Shown: positions 19,243-28,306, counted from the stretch's first letter. The stretch is DNA of 54,641 bases from Bacillus sp. FJAT-27445 (GCF_001510665.1 NZ_LMTI01000010.1:1-54641); one strand, 5' to 3'. Notes: generated by a model not told the origin, from the sequence alone. Numbers and translations: made by a program.

Positions 19243-19455
19243 TTGGATAAAGTGTAGCTGCCGGCAGAAGTTTCTTCATGTTGCTTTTGTGAATCGGGGC
19301 GAAGCAATGCCTTGGAAATAGTGCACTGGCGCTGCCGTTCGCAATGCAATTAGGAGCCGACCGCTCTTGCGGAGGCTATAGTCGGAATGCTGCCGGATAC
19401 GTGCTTAGAAGACAGATTTTAATTCTGTTACATATAAAAGGATTTTGGAGGAGGC
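19243..19455 (+). other. Long, potentially structured leader of glmU
   Basis: About 215 nt lie between the predicted start of transcription and the glmU Shine-Dalgarno. Possible helices are the palindrome CTGCCGGCAG (about 19258-19267), GTTGCTT/AAGCAAT (about 19280-19308), CCGC-TCTT-GCGG inside CCGA/TCGG (about 19357-19384) and a CAGA/TCTG hairpin near 19414-19427. It matches no riboswitch class I know, and no intrinsic terminator is seen. Confidence 0.4.
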
Positions 19456-19461
19456 ATAGCC

Positions 19462-20835
19462 ATGTCGAACCGTTTTGCTGTCATCCTGGCTGCTGGCCAG
19501 GGGACGCGCATGAAATCGAAACTTTACAAAGTGCTTCATCCTGTTTGTGGCAAGCCGATGGTGGAGCATGTAGTTGATCAAATATCACAAATTTCTATTG
19601 AGGAAATTGTGGCGGTTGTCGGCCACGGAGCTGAACTGGTTAAGGAGAAACTTGGCGGAAAATGCCATTATGCCCTGCAGGATCAGCAGCTAGGGACTGC
19701 CCATGCAGTCATGCAGGCAGCCTCCCAGTTGGAGGGCAGGGAAGGTACTACCATCGTTGTATGCGGAGATACGCCCCTTATTCGCGCCGAAACAATGGAG
19801 GCGCTGTTCCGCCATCATACCGAACAATCGGCCAAGGCAACCATCTTGACCGCCAAAATGGATAATCCTTCTGGATATGGACGTGTTGTCCGCAATACAG
19901 GTGGCCATGTCGAAAAAATTGTGGAACACAAAGATGCCAGCGAACAAGAACGTACGATTACCGAAATTAATACAGGGACCTACTGCTTTGATAATAAAGC
20001 TCTGTTTGCTGCTCTTCAACGTGTATCCAATGAGAACTCCCAAGGAGAATACTACTTACCCGATGTGATCGAAATCCTTAAGGGTCAGGGAGAGGTAGTC
20101 ACGGCATTCCTAGCGGATGATCCGGATGAAACGCTTGGGGTGAACGACCGTGTTGCCCTTTCGGAAGCAGAACGGATTATGAGGAAGCGCATTAATGAAA
20201 ACCACATGAAGAACGGCGTAACAATCCTTGATCCTGCGAACACATATATTGGTACTGATGCTGTTATTGGCCAGGATACAGTAATTTATCCGGGAACCAT
20301 AATCAGTGGCAGAACTGTCATCGGTGAAGAATGCAAAATTGGTCCGAATTCAGAAATTGATTCTTGTGAAATTGGGAACAAAACGGTTATTCGGCAATCC
20401 GCTGCCTTTAAAAGCTTGGTTGGCTCCAATGTCAATATTGGTCCATTTGCCCACATCCGTCCTGATTCGGCTCTAGGAAACGATGTAAAAATTGGAAATT
20501 TCGTAGAAATTAAGAAAGCCGTACTTGGGGATTCAAGCAAGGCATCTCACTTAAGCTACATCGGTGACGCGGAGGTAGGCCGGGATGTCAATATCGGCTG
20601 TGGCTCCATTACCGTCAACTATGATGGCAAAAACAAGTTTTTGACAACAATTGAGGATGGGGTTTTTATCGGCTGCAATTCGAACCTGGTTGCCCCGGTG
20701 ACAATCGGAAAAGGTGCCTATGTCGCTGCGGGCTCCACCATTACAGAAAATGTGCCTCCTGATGCATTATCACTTGCAAGGGCGCGGCAGGTAAACAAAG
20801 AAAACTACGTTCAAAAACTTAACATAAGGAAATAA
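19462..20835 (+). CDS. glmU: Bifunctional GlmU (GlcNAc-1-P uridyltransferase / GlcN-1-P acetyltransferase)
   Basis: Makes UDP-GlcNAc, the precursor of peptidoglycan and teichoic acids, in two steps. The N-terminal half is a nucleotidyltransferase with [19 protein letters not shown] at residues 7-25. The C-terminal half (about 250-457) is a left-handed beta-helix of hexapeptide repeats and holds the acetyltransferase site. GGAGGAGG precedes the ATG. prs starts 16 bp after it, the standard glmU-prs pair. The long leader distinguishes it from the short B. subtilis arrangement. Confidence 0.98.
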   Translation: MSNRFAVILAAGQGTRMKSKLYKVLHPVCGKPMVEHVVDQISQISIEEIVAVVGHGAELVKEKLGGKCHYALQDQQLGTAHAVMQAASQLEGREGTTIVVCGDTPLIRAETMEALFRHHTEQSAKATILTAKMDNPSGYGRVVRNTGGHVEKIVEHKDASEQERTITEINTGTYCFDNKALFAALQRVSNENSQGEYYLPDVIEILKGQGEVVTAFLADDPDETLGVNDRVALSEAERIMRKRINENHMKNGVTILDPANTYIGTDAVIGQDTVIYPGTIISGRTVIGEECKIGPNSEIDSCEIGNKTVIRQSAAFKSLVGSNVNIGPFAHIRPDSALGNDVKIGNFVEIKKAVLGDSSKASHLSYIGDAEVGRDVNIGCGSITVNYDGKNKFLTTIEDGVFIGCNSNLVAPVTIGKGAYVAAGSTITENVPPDALSLARARQVNKENYVQKLNIRK

Positions 20836-20851
20836 CCAATTGGAGGCCATT

Positions 20852-21808
20852 ATGTCAAATCAATACCTAGATCCGAATTTAAAGGTGTTCAGCCTGAACT
20901 CAAACTTCCCGCTAGCCGATGAAATTGCCAAAGTAATCGGTGTCGAGTTGGGAAAATGCTCCGTGACCCGCTTCAGTGATGGGGAAATTCAGATTAATAT
21001 TGAAGAGAGCATCCGCGGCTGCGATGTTTATGTCATTCAATCCACGAGCGCTCCAGTCAATGAAAATATTATGGAATTGCTTATTATGATTGATGCATTG
21101 AAACGGGCGTCGGCAAAGACGATAAATATTGTAATGCCTTACTATGGCTATGCACGTCAGGACAGAAAAGCGCGCGCACGTGAGCCAATTACGGCAAAAC
21201 TGGTAGCAAACCTGCTTGAAACAGCAGGGGCAACCCGGGTTATTACGTTTGATTTGCATGCGCCTCAAATCCAGGGCTTCTTTGATATCCCGATTGACCA
21301 TCTAATGGGTGTGCCTATTCTATCGGAGCATTTTAAGAACAGGGACCTGAACGGGGATATTGTTATCGTCTCCCCTGACCATGGTGGTGTGACACGCGCG
21401 CGGAAAATGGCTGAGCGCCTGAAAGCGCCAATCGCAATCATTGATAAGCGTCGGCCGCGCCCGAACGTAGCCGAGGTAATGAACATTGTTGGGCATATTG
21501 AAGGCAAGATTGCGATTCTGATTGATGATATAATAGATACAGCGGGTACCATCACCCTTGCCGCAAATGCGCTAATTGAAAATGGCGCGTCGGAGGTGTA
21601 TGCGTGCTGCACGCATCCGGTTTTATCCGGACCGGCCATAGAACGGATTCAGAATTCGAACATCAAAGAACTGGTTGTAACAAATACAATCGAACTTAAG
21701 GATGAAAAGAAGATTTCGAAAATCACGTCTTTATCCGTTGCCCCTCTTATTGGCGAAGCCATCATCAGGGTGCATGAGGAGCAGTCGGTAAGCACATTGT
21801 TTGATTAA
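20852..21808 (+). CDS. prs: Ribose-phosphate pyrophosphokinase
   Basis: Forms PRPP from ribose-5-phosphate and ATP for purine, pyrimidine, histidine, tryptophan and NAD synthesis. PRPP also controls PurR, encoded nearby. The 318 residues carry the class I PRS signatures [18 protein letters not shown] and the PRPP loop [11 protein letters not shown], with the flexible [15 protein letters not shown] loop. TTG 20840 opens the frame but overlaps TTGGAGG, so ATG 20852 is the start. Confidence 0.98.
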   Translation: MSNQYLDPNLKVFSLNSNFPLADEIAKVIGVELGKCSVTRFSDGEIQINIEESIRGCDVYVIQSTSAPVNENIMELLIMIDALKRASAKTINIVMPYYGYARQDRKARAREPITAKLVANLLETAGATRVITFDLHAPQIQGFFDIPIDHLMGVPILSEHFKNRDLNGDIVIVSPDHGGVTRARKMAERLKAPIAIIDKRRPRPNVAEVMNIVGHIEGKIAILIDDIIDTAGTITLAANALIENGASEVYACCTHPVLSGPAIERIQNSNIKELVVTNTIELKDEKKISKITSLSVAPLIGEAIIRVHEEQSVSTLFD

Positions 21809-21814
21809 AAATCT

Positions 21815-21855
21815 GTTGTGAGGGTCCCCCGTTGCGGGCAGGGCCTTTTCCTCAC
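21815..21855 (+). terminator. prs terminator
   Basis: GTGAGG and CCTCAC enclose a GC-rich hairpin (GGTCCC...GGGCC with CCCG/CGGG at the tip), with TTTT inside the descending arm. Probable but not textbook. Confidence 0.55.
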
Positions 21856-21894
21856 GTATTAGCAGGTTCCCGCCTCTTAGATTTATCTAATGCG

Positions 21895-21919
21895 TTTAGA
21901 CCTCCCTTTTTTGGGGCAC
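21895..21919 (+). promoter_or_regulatory. Possible sigma-B promoter of ctc
   Basis: GTTTAG (21895-21900) and GGGCAC (21914-21919), 13 nt apart, resemble the sigma-B pattern GTTTAA / GGGWAT with a degenerate -10. ctc is the original sigma-B gene of B. subtilis. Confidence 0.4.
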
Positions 21920-21962
21920 TTTTTATAGAGGAACCAAATGAGAAATGGAAGGGGATAAATTC

Positions 21963-22598
21963 ATGAGTACAGTTTTGCAGGCAAAAAACCGAAGCGGAGA
22001 GAAAAAGGTATCGGTCAGAGAGTTACGGAGGGAGGGCAACATCCCGGCTATTGTGTACGGGTCGAAGGTTGACAGCATACCTGTATACGTCAGTGCGGCC
22101 GAATTTGCCAAGACAATTAAGCAGGTCGGAAGGAATGGGATTATCTCACTGGATGTTGATGGCAACAGGCAAGATGTTGTATTGACAGAGTACCAGAAGA
22201 ATGTCATCAACAACGAAATTACCCATGCCGACTTCCTTGCCGTGGACAAGTCTTCAAAAATCAATGCCGATGTAAACGTAGCCCTAGTTGGGGATGCTGC
22301 CGGGGTAAGGGATGGAGGCGTCCTACAGCAGCCTTTGTTTACAGTTTCAATTACTAGTTCGCCAGCCAATATTCCGTCATCCATTGAAGTGGATATCACC
22401 GGTTTGCAGGTTGGGGAAACGATTACCATTGCCGATTTGAATACAGACGGAAAGTTCCAAATCAACCATGAAGCGGATGAAGTCATCGCTTCAATCCTTC
22501 CGCCGAAGGTAGAAGAGGAAATTGATAGCGGCGAACAGCAGGACGGTGGAACACCTGAAAATGAAGAGGGCAGGGAAACCGAAGCCTCGAAAGAATAG
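21963..22598 (+). CDS. ctc: Ribosomal protein bL25/Ctc general stress protein
   Basis: Long-form L25 (TL5/Ctc type) that binds 5S rRNA in the 50S subunit; in B. subtilis it is induced by stress through sigma-B. The 211 residues have the N-terminal L25 domain (about 1-95: REGNIPAIVYG, EITHADFLAVD), a C-terminal beta domain, and an acidic tail rich in E, D and G (about 180-211). ATG 21945 is too near the start of its own Shine-Dalgarno; GGAAGGGG (21947-21954) serves ATG 21963. B. subtilis Ctc has 204 residues. Confidence 0.94.
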   Translation: MSTVLQAKNRSGEKKVSVRELRREGNIPAIVYGSKVDSIPVYVSAAEFAKTIKQVGRNGIISLDVDGNRQDVVLTEYQKNVINNEITHADFLAVDKSSKINADVNVALVGDAAGVRDGGVLQQPLFTVSITSSPANIPSSIEVDITGLQVGETITIADLNTDGKFQINHEADEVIASILPPKVEEEIDSGEQQDGGTPENEEGRETEASKE

Positions 22599-22605
22599 GT
22601 TGCCG

Positions 22606-22637
22606 GACGTAGCCTTAGCAATAAGGTTACGTCTTTT
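22606..22637 (+). terminator. ctc terminator
   Basis: GACGTAGCCTTA pairs with TAAGGTTACGTC (one G-T pair) around a GCAA loop (22606-22633), followed by TTTTAT. Confidence 0.9.
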
Positions 22638-22714
22638 ATGATTGCTCTCGAAATAAAAAATAGAACATTGTAGGATAACTCGAAATAAGTTATTGTAATC
22701 CAGCTCCACCAGAA

Positions 22715-22870
22715 TAAGCTTCGGAAGCATAAGCCTCGCACGAAGAAAAAGCGTTAGCTTTTTCGAGGAGCGCCTAGCCCCTCGAGGTCATAAGTCGGTT
22801 CCCTCCGGAGGGCAGGCCCTTCCTGCGGGCCCCGTCTTATGCTAGTCGGGGCTGACCAAGGCGCTTGCGC
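22715..22870. repeat. Hairpin-rich interspersed repeat, copy B
   Basis: Hairpin 1 is GAAAAAGC (22745-22752)/GCTTTTTC (22757-22764), with CCTCG/CGAGG outside it. Hairpin 2 is a long nested stem: GCGCCT (22770-22775)/AGGCGC (22859-22864), AGCCCC (22776-22781)/GGGGCT (22848-22853), CATAAG (22789-22794)/CTTATG (22836-22841). Inside are CCCTCCGGAGGG and GGCCC/GGGCC. Hairpin 1 and its flanks match copy A at 15549-15609. I recall similar GCGCCTAGCCCCTCGAGG-type repeats in other Bacillaceae genomes. Confidence 0.7.
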
Positions 22871-22900
22871 ATTTTGTTATTTTGAACGGGGGAATCAGTA

Positions 22901-23461
22901 GTGAAGATGATTGTTGGTTTGGGGAATCCCGGCAGGCAGTATGCCGGAACCAGGCATAACATCGGCTTTGAGGTGATCGAGAGGCTGGCTGGCCGCCTTG
23001 GCATTCCTCTTGACCAGGCGAAACACAAAGGCCTGATAGGGATGGGACATTGCCAAGGAGAAAAGGTTATACTCCTGATGCCCCTTACATATATGAATTT
23101 GTCAGGTGAATCAATTAGATCAGCAATGGATTTTTATAAAATAGAGACTGAAGATCTTCTCGTTATTTATGATGACCTTGATTTGCCAACGGGAAAAATT
23201 CGCCTTAGGCAAAAAGGAAGCCCAGGCGGGCATAATGGAATTAAATCGGCGATAGCCCATCTTGGTACCGCGGAATTTAACAGGATTAGGATTGGGATCA
23301 GCAGGCCACCAGCTGGCATGGCAGTACCGGATTATGTACTAGCGCGTTTCAGGAAAGAAGAGGAACCTCTTATTGAGGAAGCTGTTGAGAAAAGCTCCGA
23401 GGCTTGCGAAGCATGGCTTTCGAAGCCGTTCTTGCAGGTAATGAACGAATTTAATCAGTAG
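22901..23461 (+). CDS. pth: Peptidyl-tRNA hydrolase
   Basis: Releases tRNA from peptidyl-tRNAs that drop off the ribosome; the essential B. subtilis gene is spoVC. The 186 residues include GLGNPGRQYAGTRHNIGF with the catalytic His (about residue 21), LLMPLTYMNLSGES and DDLDLPTGKIRLRQKGSPGGHNG, which hold the other active-site residues. The start is GTG 22901 behind GGGGGAA; ATG 22907 is possible. It lies between repeat copy B and fin. Confidence 0.97.
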   Translation: MKMIVGLGNPGRQYAGTRHNIGFEVIERLAGRLGIPLDQAKHKGLIGMGHCQGEKVILLMPLTYMNLSGESIRSAMDFYKIETEDLLVIYDDLDLPTGKIRLRQKGSPGGHNGIKSAIAHLGTAEFNRIRIGISRPPAGMAVPDYVLARFRKEEEPLIEEAVEKSSEACEAWLSKPFLQVMNEFNQ

Positions 23462-23503
23462 GCATGCATCGTTAATACGGCAAGGCAATAAAATGGTTGT
23501 AAC

Positions 23504-23534
23504 TGAATAATTTTCTCCCTGGCCGTCCATACTA
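23504..23534 (+). promoter_or_regulatory. sigma-G/sigma-F promoter of fin
   Basis: TGAATA (23504-23509), 18 nt, CATACTA (23528-23534) is a complete match to the sigma-G consensus TGAATA / CATACTA. fin is transcribed in the forespore in B. subtilis. Confidence 0.8.
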
Positions 23535-23564
23535 GGAATACGGCTTTCTCTAGGAGGGAATTGA

Positions 23565-23795
23565 TTGGCTATCCATTATTTATGTCGCCATTGTGGCATC
23601 GCTCTCGGTTCGATTGATAAGGAAGCGGCCGATTCAATCATGCTTGGGCTCCATATGCTAAACGGGCAGGAACGGGCAACGATGGTTTCGTATGAGCAAA
23701 ATGGTGATATACAAATAAAATCCATATGTGAAGACTGCCAGGAATCACTTGAGAAGGATCCAAGTCTTCACCAATATGATTACTTGATTCATTAA
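23565..23795 (+). CDS. fin: Anti-sigma-F factor Fin
   Basis: Forespore protein (formerly YabK) that inhibits sigma-F and so helps the switch to sigma-G. The 76 residues have two zinc knuckles, C7/C10 (CRHC) and C55/C58 (CEDC), and match B. subtilis Fin in length. The start is TTG 23565 behind AGGAGGGA. A perfect sigma-G-type promoter stands 30 nt upstream and a terminator follows the stop. csfB, another zinc-knuckle anti-sigma gene, is at the start of the window. Confidence 0.92.
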   Translation: MAIHYLCRHCGIALGSIDKEAADSIMLGLHMLNGQERATMVSYEQNGDIQIKSICEDCQESLEKDPSLHQYDYLIH

Positions 23796-23799
23796 TCAG

Positions 23800-23827
23800 G
23801 CTTTGGAGAAAGATCCAAAGCATTTTT
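23800..23827 (+). terminator. fin terminator
   Basis: GCTTTGGA (23800-23807) pairs perfectly with TCCAAAGC (23814-23821), followed by ATTTTT. Confidence 0.85.
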
Positions 23828-23855
23828 CTGTTTCTATAGGATGGGAGTATAACAA

Positions 23856-23924
23856 ATGAGTTTTGGAGAGAGAGAAAAACAGCCTATGAAGGCAGCAAAG
23901 GAGGGAACAGGATGGAAGGCCTGA
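23856..23924 (+). CDS. Possible 22-residue leader peptide overlapping mfd
   Basis: ATG 23856 with GGGAGT about 7 nt upstream opens a 22-codon frame that contains the mfd Shine-Dalgarno and ends 13 bp inside mfd. Ribosomes translating it would stop next to the mfd start, which could couple or modulate mfd translation. No homologue is known to me and it may be chance. Confidence 0.3.
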   Translation: MSFGEREKQPMKAAKEGTGWKA

Positions 23925-26900
23925 CGACATTATTCCTGGAGCAGGAAGATATTCAATCTCTTATCAGTGGAATGGAAAGCGGTTTAAAGGAACAGCTCAT
24001 CGCTGGCTTATCCGGCTCATCGAGAACGGTGCTCGCCGCCTCCGTTTACCGCGAAACGGGAAGGCCTATCCTTCTTGTTACCCATAATCTGCTTCAGGCC
24101 CAGAAGCTATATGATGACCTTTCAAGCCTTATGCATGATCGGGGAGTTTATTTGTTTCCGGCCAACGAATTAATTGCCGCGGAGATGAGCATTGCAAGCC
24201 CTGAGCTGAGGGCGCAAAGAATTGAAGTGCTGAATCACTGGAGCAGGGGTGGAAAAGGCATCCTGATCGCGCCTGTATCGGGCTTAAGAAAAATTTTGCC
24301 GCCGAAGGAAATTTGGGCCGGGTATCAATTTTCGATAAAAAAGGGTGAGGACCTTGATATCGATGCGACACTTGAAACCTTTGTGCAAATGGGCTATGTC
24401 CGGTCTGAGATGGTCACGACTCCTGGAGAATTCAGTGTCAGGGGCGGGATTATAGATATTTTTCCGATTACGGAAACAAACCCACTGCGGATTGAATTAT
24501 TTGATACAGAAGTAGAATCAATTAGGACCTTTTCCCTTGAGGATCAGCGTTCTAGGGATAAAGCAAAAGAAGCGTTAATCGGCCCTGCAACGGAATTACC
24601 ATTAGGGGCGGCCGAGCTTTTGCGCTTATCCGAAAGGCTCCAGGAAGGATTGGCTGCAAGTCTTAAAACAATCAGGGATGAAAAAGCGAAACTTCAAATG
24701 TCGCAAAACATATCCCTTGAGCTTGAACAATTGAAAAACGGGCAGCGGCCTGACCAGATATTCAAATATGTGTCGATAGCATACGAAAACCCAGCTAGTT
24801 TACTAGATTATCTCCCTGAAAATGGTTTGGTCATGATAGACGAAATTAGCAGAGTCCAGGAAATGAATGACTCGTTAGACAGGGAGGAAGCTGAATGGTA
24901 CACGTCGCTGTTAAGTGAAGGGAAAATAATCCAGGGATTAAACCTATCACACCAGGTTCAGGTGCTTTTACAAAAAAGGGAGCTCCCGGTTTTGTACCTG
25001 TCACTTTTCCTTCGCCATGTAGCCAATACAAATCCGCAGAATATTATCAATATATCCTCGAGGCAAATGCAGAATTTTCATGGACAAATGCACCTTCTAA
25101 AATCGGAAATGGAGCGCTGGAAAAAGGGTGGCTTTACGGTGCTGTTCCTTGGCGCGGATGCCGAACGGGTTGACAAGCTGCAAAGGGTTCTAGAGGATTA
25201 TGGGGTTGAGGCCGGAATGGCGAGCGGGAACGCCCGTCTAGTCCGTGGCACAGTGCAAATAATGCACGGCAGCCTTCAGGGTGGATTTGAGCTCCCGCTC
25301 CAAAAAATCGCGGTGATTACCGAGGAGGAGCTTTTTAGCAAGCGGCCGAGAAAAACGCGCCAGCGCCAAAAGCTATCGAATGCGGAGCGGATTAAAAGTT
25401 ATTCGGAGCTTAAAATTGGTGATTACGTCGTCCATGTTAACCACGGGATTGGAAAATACCTAGGTATTGAAACGCTTGTCATCAACGGTCTGCATAAGGA
25501 TTATCTCCATATCCGCTACCACGGGACAGACAAGTTGTATGTCCCTGTCGACCAGATCGATCTTGTCCAAAAGTATGTAGGCTCGGAAGGGAAAGAGCCA
25601 AAGATTTACAAGCTTGGGGGCAGTGATTGGAAGCGGGTAAAGAAAAAGGTTCAATCATCGGTACAGGATATTGCCGACGATTTGATTAAGCTGTATGCGG
25701 AGCGTGAAGCGGCAATAGGCTATGCTTTCAGCCCGGACGGCGATTTACAGCGGGAGTTTGATGCTTCATTCCCTTACCAAGAGACGGAGGACCAGCTTCG
25801 TTCCATTCATGAAATCAAGCGTGATATGGAAAAACCACGCCCAATGGACCGCCTGCTATGCGGCGATGTTGGATATGGAAAGACGGAGGTTGCCATCCGT
25901 GCTGCCTTCAAGGCGATTGCGGATGGAAAGCAAGTCGCGTTCCTTGTTCCCACAACCATCCTTGCGCAGCAGCATTACGAAACAATTCGGGAAAGATTCC
26001 AGGACTATCCGATCAATATCGGCCTCCTGAGCCGCTTCCGTTCACGCAAGCAGCAAATGGAGACACTGAAGGGTTTAAAAGCAGGTTCTGTGGACATTGT
26101 TGTTGGTACTCACAGGCTATTATCAAAGGATGTCATCTACAGGGATATAGGGTTATTAATCATTGATGAGGAACAGCGTTTTGGGGTTACTCATAAAGAA
26201 AAAATAAAACAATTAAAGACAAATGTCGATGTCCTTACACTGACAGCAACGCCGATACCGCGGACCCTCCATATGTCGATGCTAGGTGTCCGTGATTTAT
26301 CCGTCATTGAAACCCCGCCGGAAAACCGCTTCCCGATCCAGACCTATGTGATGGAATACAACGGGATGCTGGCAAAAGAAGCCATTGAACGGGAGCTGGC
26401 GAGGGACGGGCAGATTTACTTCCTGTATAACCGCGTTGAGGATATTGATCGGAAGGCAGAGGAGATATCCATGCTGGTTCCCGATGCCAGAGTCACCTCT
26501 GCCCACGGGCAAATGTCGGAAAACGAGCTTGAATCGGTCATGATCAGCTTCCTTGCCGGCGAATTTGATGTTCTTGTCAGCACAACGATTATTGAAACAG
26601 GGGTTGATATTCCAAACGTCAATACCTTGATTGTACATGATGCGGACAGGATGGGATTATCCCAGCTTTACCAGCTTCGGGGACGTGTTGGCAGATCCAA
26701 TAGGATTGCCTATGCCTATTTTACATACCGTAAGGACAAGGTCCTCACGGAAGTAGCTGAAAAGCGCCTTCATGCGATTAAGGAGTTTACCGAGCTAGGT
26801 TCAGGCTTCAAAATTGCCATGCGGGACCTGTCGATTAGAGGTGCTGGAAACTTGCTGGGGGCACAGCAGCACGGCTTCATTGATTCAGTTGGTTTCGATC

Positions 26901-27442
26901 TTTATTCGCAGATGCTGAAGGAAGCCATTGAAGAAAGAAAAGGAAGCATAAAAGAAGTAGAAAGACCAACTGTTGAAATCGATCTAGAGATTGATGCTTA
27001 TATACCTGATTCTTATATTCGCGATGGGCATCAGAAGATAGAGATGTATAAACGCTTTCGGGGAATCGAGGGAAATGAGGACCTAAATGAGCTTGAAGAG
27101 GAATTAAAAGACCGATTTGGCGAATACCCGGATGAAGTTTCCTATCTGTTCAGTGTGGCGGAGATAAAAATTCATGCATTAAAAGCAGGAGTCGAATCGA
27201 TTAAGCAAGCGAAGGATATGATTACAGTTCTCTTAAACGAAAGGGGAAGCTCTGAAATACCAGGAGATGAAATTATAAACATTACTTACCCATTGGGGCG
27301 CCAGGCAGGATTCGGCATGGATGGAAAGAAGTTCAAGATCACACTGAATGTCAGGGGCCAAGAGACTTCCAGATGGCTCCATGCCATTTATGCAATTGTA
27401 AAGGGATTGGATGAGGCTAGGAATGAAAAAGCGAGAAAGTAA
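23912..27442 (+). CDS. mfd: Transcription-repair coupling factor Mfd
   Basis: ATP-driven translocase that removes RNA polymerase stalled at DNA lesions and recruits UvrA to start excision repair. The 1176 residues (B. subtilis 1177) have the UvrB-homology N-terminal part, the RNA-polymerase-interaction domain (about 480-545: IGDYVVHVNHGIGKYLG), and the SF2 helicase motor with Walker A GDVGYGKTEVA (about 650-660), DEEQRFG (about 751-757) and TATPIPRTLH. The C-terminal TRCF domain closes the protein. AAAGGAGGG precedes the ATG. No terminator is seen before spoVT. Confidence 0.98.
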   Translation: MEGLTTLFLEQEDIQSLISGMESGLKEQLIAGLSGSSRTVLAASVYRETGRPILLVTHNLLQAQKLYDDLSSLMHDRGVYLFPANELIAAEMSIASPELRAQRIEVLNHWSRGGKGILIAPVSGLRKILPPKEIWAGYQFSIKKGEDLDIDATLETFVQMGYVRSEMVTTPGEFSVRGGIIDIFPITETNPLRIELFDTEVESIRTFSLEDQRSRDKAKEALIGPATELPLGAAELLRLSERLQEGLAASLKTIRDEKAKLQMSQNISLELEQLKNGQRPDQIFKYVSIAYENPASLLDYLPENGLVMIDEISRVQEMNDSLDREEAEWYTSLLSEGKIIQGLNLSHQVQVLLQKRELPVLYLSLFLRHVANTNPQNIINISSRQMQNFHGQMHLLKSEMERWKKGGFTVLFLGADAERVDKLQRVLEDYGVEAGMASGNARLVRGTVQIMHGSLQGGFELPLQKIAVITEEELFSKRPRKTRQRQKLSNAERIKSYSELKIGDYVVHVNHGIGKYLGIETLVINGLHKDYLHIRYHGTDKLYVPVDQIDLVQKYVGSEGKEPKIYKLGGSDWKRVKKKVQSSVQDIADDLIKLYAEREAAIGYAFSPDGDLQREFDASFPYQETEDQLRSIHEIKRDMEKPRPMDRLLCGDVGYGKTEVAIRAAFKAIADGKQVAFLVPTTILAQQHYETIRERFQDYPINIGLLSRFRSRKQQMETLKGLKAGSVDIVVGTHRLLSKDVIYRDIGLLIIDEEQRFGVTHKEKIKQLKTNVDVLTLTATPIPRTLHMSMLGVRDLSVIETPPENRFPIQTYVMEYNGMLAKEAIERELARDGQIYFLYNRVEDIDRKAEEISMLVPDARVTSAHGQMSENELESVMISFLAGEFDVLVSTTIIETGVDIPNVNTLIVHDADRMGLSQLYQLRGRVGRSNRIAYAYFTYRKDKVLTEVAEKRLHAIKEFTELGSGFKIAMRDLSIRGAGNLLGAQQHGFIDSVGFDLYSQMLKEAIEERKGSIKEVERPTVEIDLEIDAYIPDSYIRDGHQKIEMYKRFRGIEGNEDLNELEEELKDRFGEYPDEVSYLFSVAEIKIHALKAGVESIKQAKDMITVLLNERGSSEIPGDEIINITYPLGRQAGFGMDGKKFKITLNVRGQETSRWLHAIYAIVKGLDEARNEKARK

Positions 27443-27589
27443 CGGTTTTTTAATTAATTTTTTATCGGGAATCGATGTTTCAGGGCGAACGATCTTGGGT
27501 ATTTCATTCAATGTGGCCGGAAAAAAATATTGGCAGGTTTATCCTATTTTGGAAGTTATATTACCACAAATAAAATCCTATTCGCCGAT

Positions 27590-27619
27590 GAATAGAACTT
27601 TCCATATGAAGGATACTAA
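27590..27619 (+). promoter_or_regulatory. sigma-G promoter of spoVT
   Basis: TGAATA (27590-27595), 17 nt, GATACTA (27613-27619), one mismatch to the consensus CATACTA. spoVT is a sigma-G gene in B. subtilis. Confidence 0.75.
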
Positions 27620-27700
27620 GTTCAAACTTGGTGATGCTATCACCTGAAGGAAAAATGAATCATTAAATTCAATCATCAGATGAAAGTGAGGCAACATTGG

Positions 27701-28237
27701 ATGAAAGCAACAGGTATAGTTCGTCGAATCGATGATTTGGGTCGAGTAGTTATTCCAAAGGAAATCCGTAGAACCCTCCGTATTAGGGAAGGTGATCCAC
27801 TGGAAATATTCGTTGACCGTGATGGGGAAGTAATTCTGAAAAAGTATTCACCTATCAGTGAGTTAGGCGATTTTGCCAGAGAGTATGCCGAAGCGCTTTA
27901 TGATAGCTTGGGAAATCCAGTTCTAATCTGTGACCGGGATACTTACATCGCTATAGCAGGCGGTTCTAAAAAGGATTTCCTGAACAAAAACATTGGAGAA
28001 GTGGTTGAAAAAACAATGGAAGACCGTTCTTCCGTCCTCGTTACCCAGCAAGGAACAATCGAACTTGTGGATGGCAATGAAGAATCTGTTTCTTCCTATA
28101 CAGTTGGCCCGATTATTGCCAATGGCGACCCTATTGGAGCGGTGATCATTTTTGCAAAAGAAGGTACCCTCGGGGAAGTTGAGCAAAAAGCAGTTGAGAC
28201 GGCAGCCGGCTTCCTTGCAAGGCAAATGGAACAATAG
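27701..28237 (+). CDS. spoVT: Forespore regulator SpoVT
   Basis: Transcription factor that adjusts sigma-G-dependent genes in the forespore. The 178 residues (same length as B. subtilis) combine an N-terminal AbrB-type DNA-binding swapped hairpin (MKATGIVRRIDDLGRVVIP, residues 1-50) with a C-terminal GAF-like domain. An upstream in-frame ATG at 27680 lacks a good site; AAGTGAGG (27684-27691) serves ATG 27701. The N-terminal domain is a clear paralogue of AbrB, encoded at 7358-7636. Confidence 0.97.
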   Translation: MKATGIVRRIDDLGRVVIPKEIRRTLRIREGDPLEIFVDRDGEVILKKYSPISELGDFAREYAEALYDSLGNPVLICDRDTYIAIAGGSKKDFLNKNIGEVVEKTMEDRSSVLVTQQGTIELVDGNEESVSSYTVGPIIANGDPIGAVIIFAKEGTLGEVEQKAVETAAGFLARQMEQ

Positions 28238-28241
28238 TGGC

Positions 28242-28282
28242 AGAAGAGGGCTGGACCGTTATTGGGTCCAGCCTTCTTTTTT
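28242..28282 (+). terminator. spoVT terminator
   Basis: GGCTGGACC (28249-28257) pairs perfectly with GGTCCAGCC (28265-28273), with AGAAG/CTTCT adding length, followed by TTTTTT. Confidence 0.9.
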
Positions 28283-28306
28283 AAGTTTAGGCTCAGAAGC
28301 ATATGC

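Noticed and set aside
27411-27647. 78-codon frame between mfd and spoVT
   Set aside because: It overlaps the mfd end, lacks a good ribosome site and contains the spoVT sigma-G promoter; probably not a gene.
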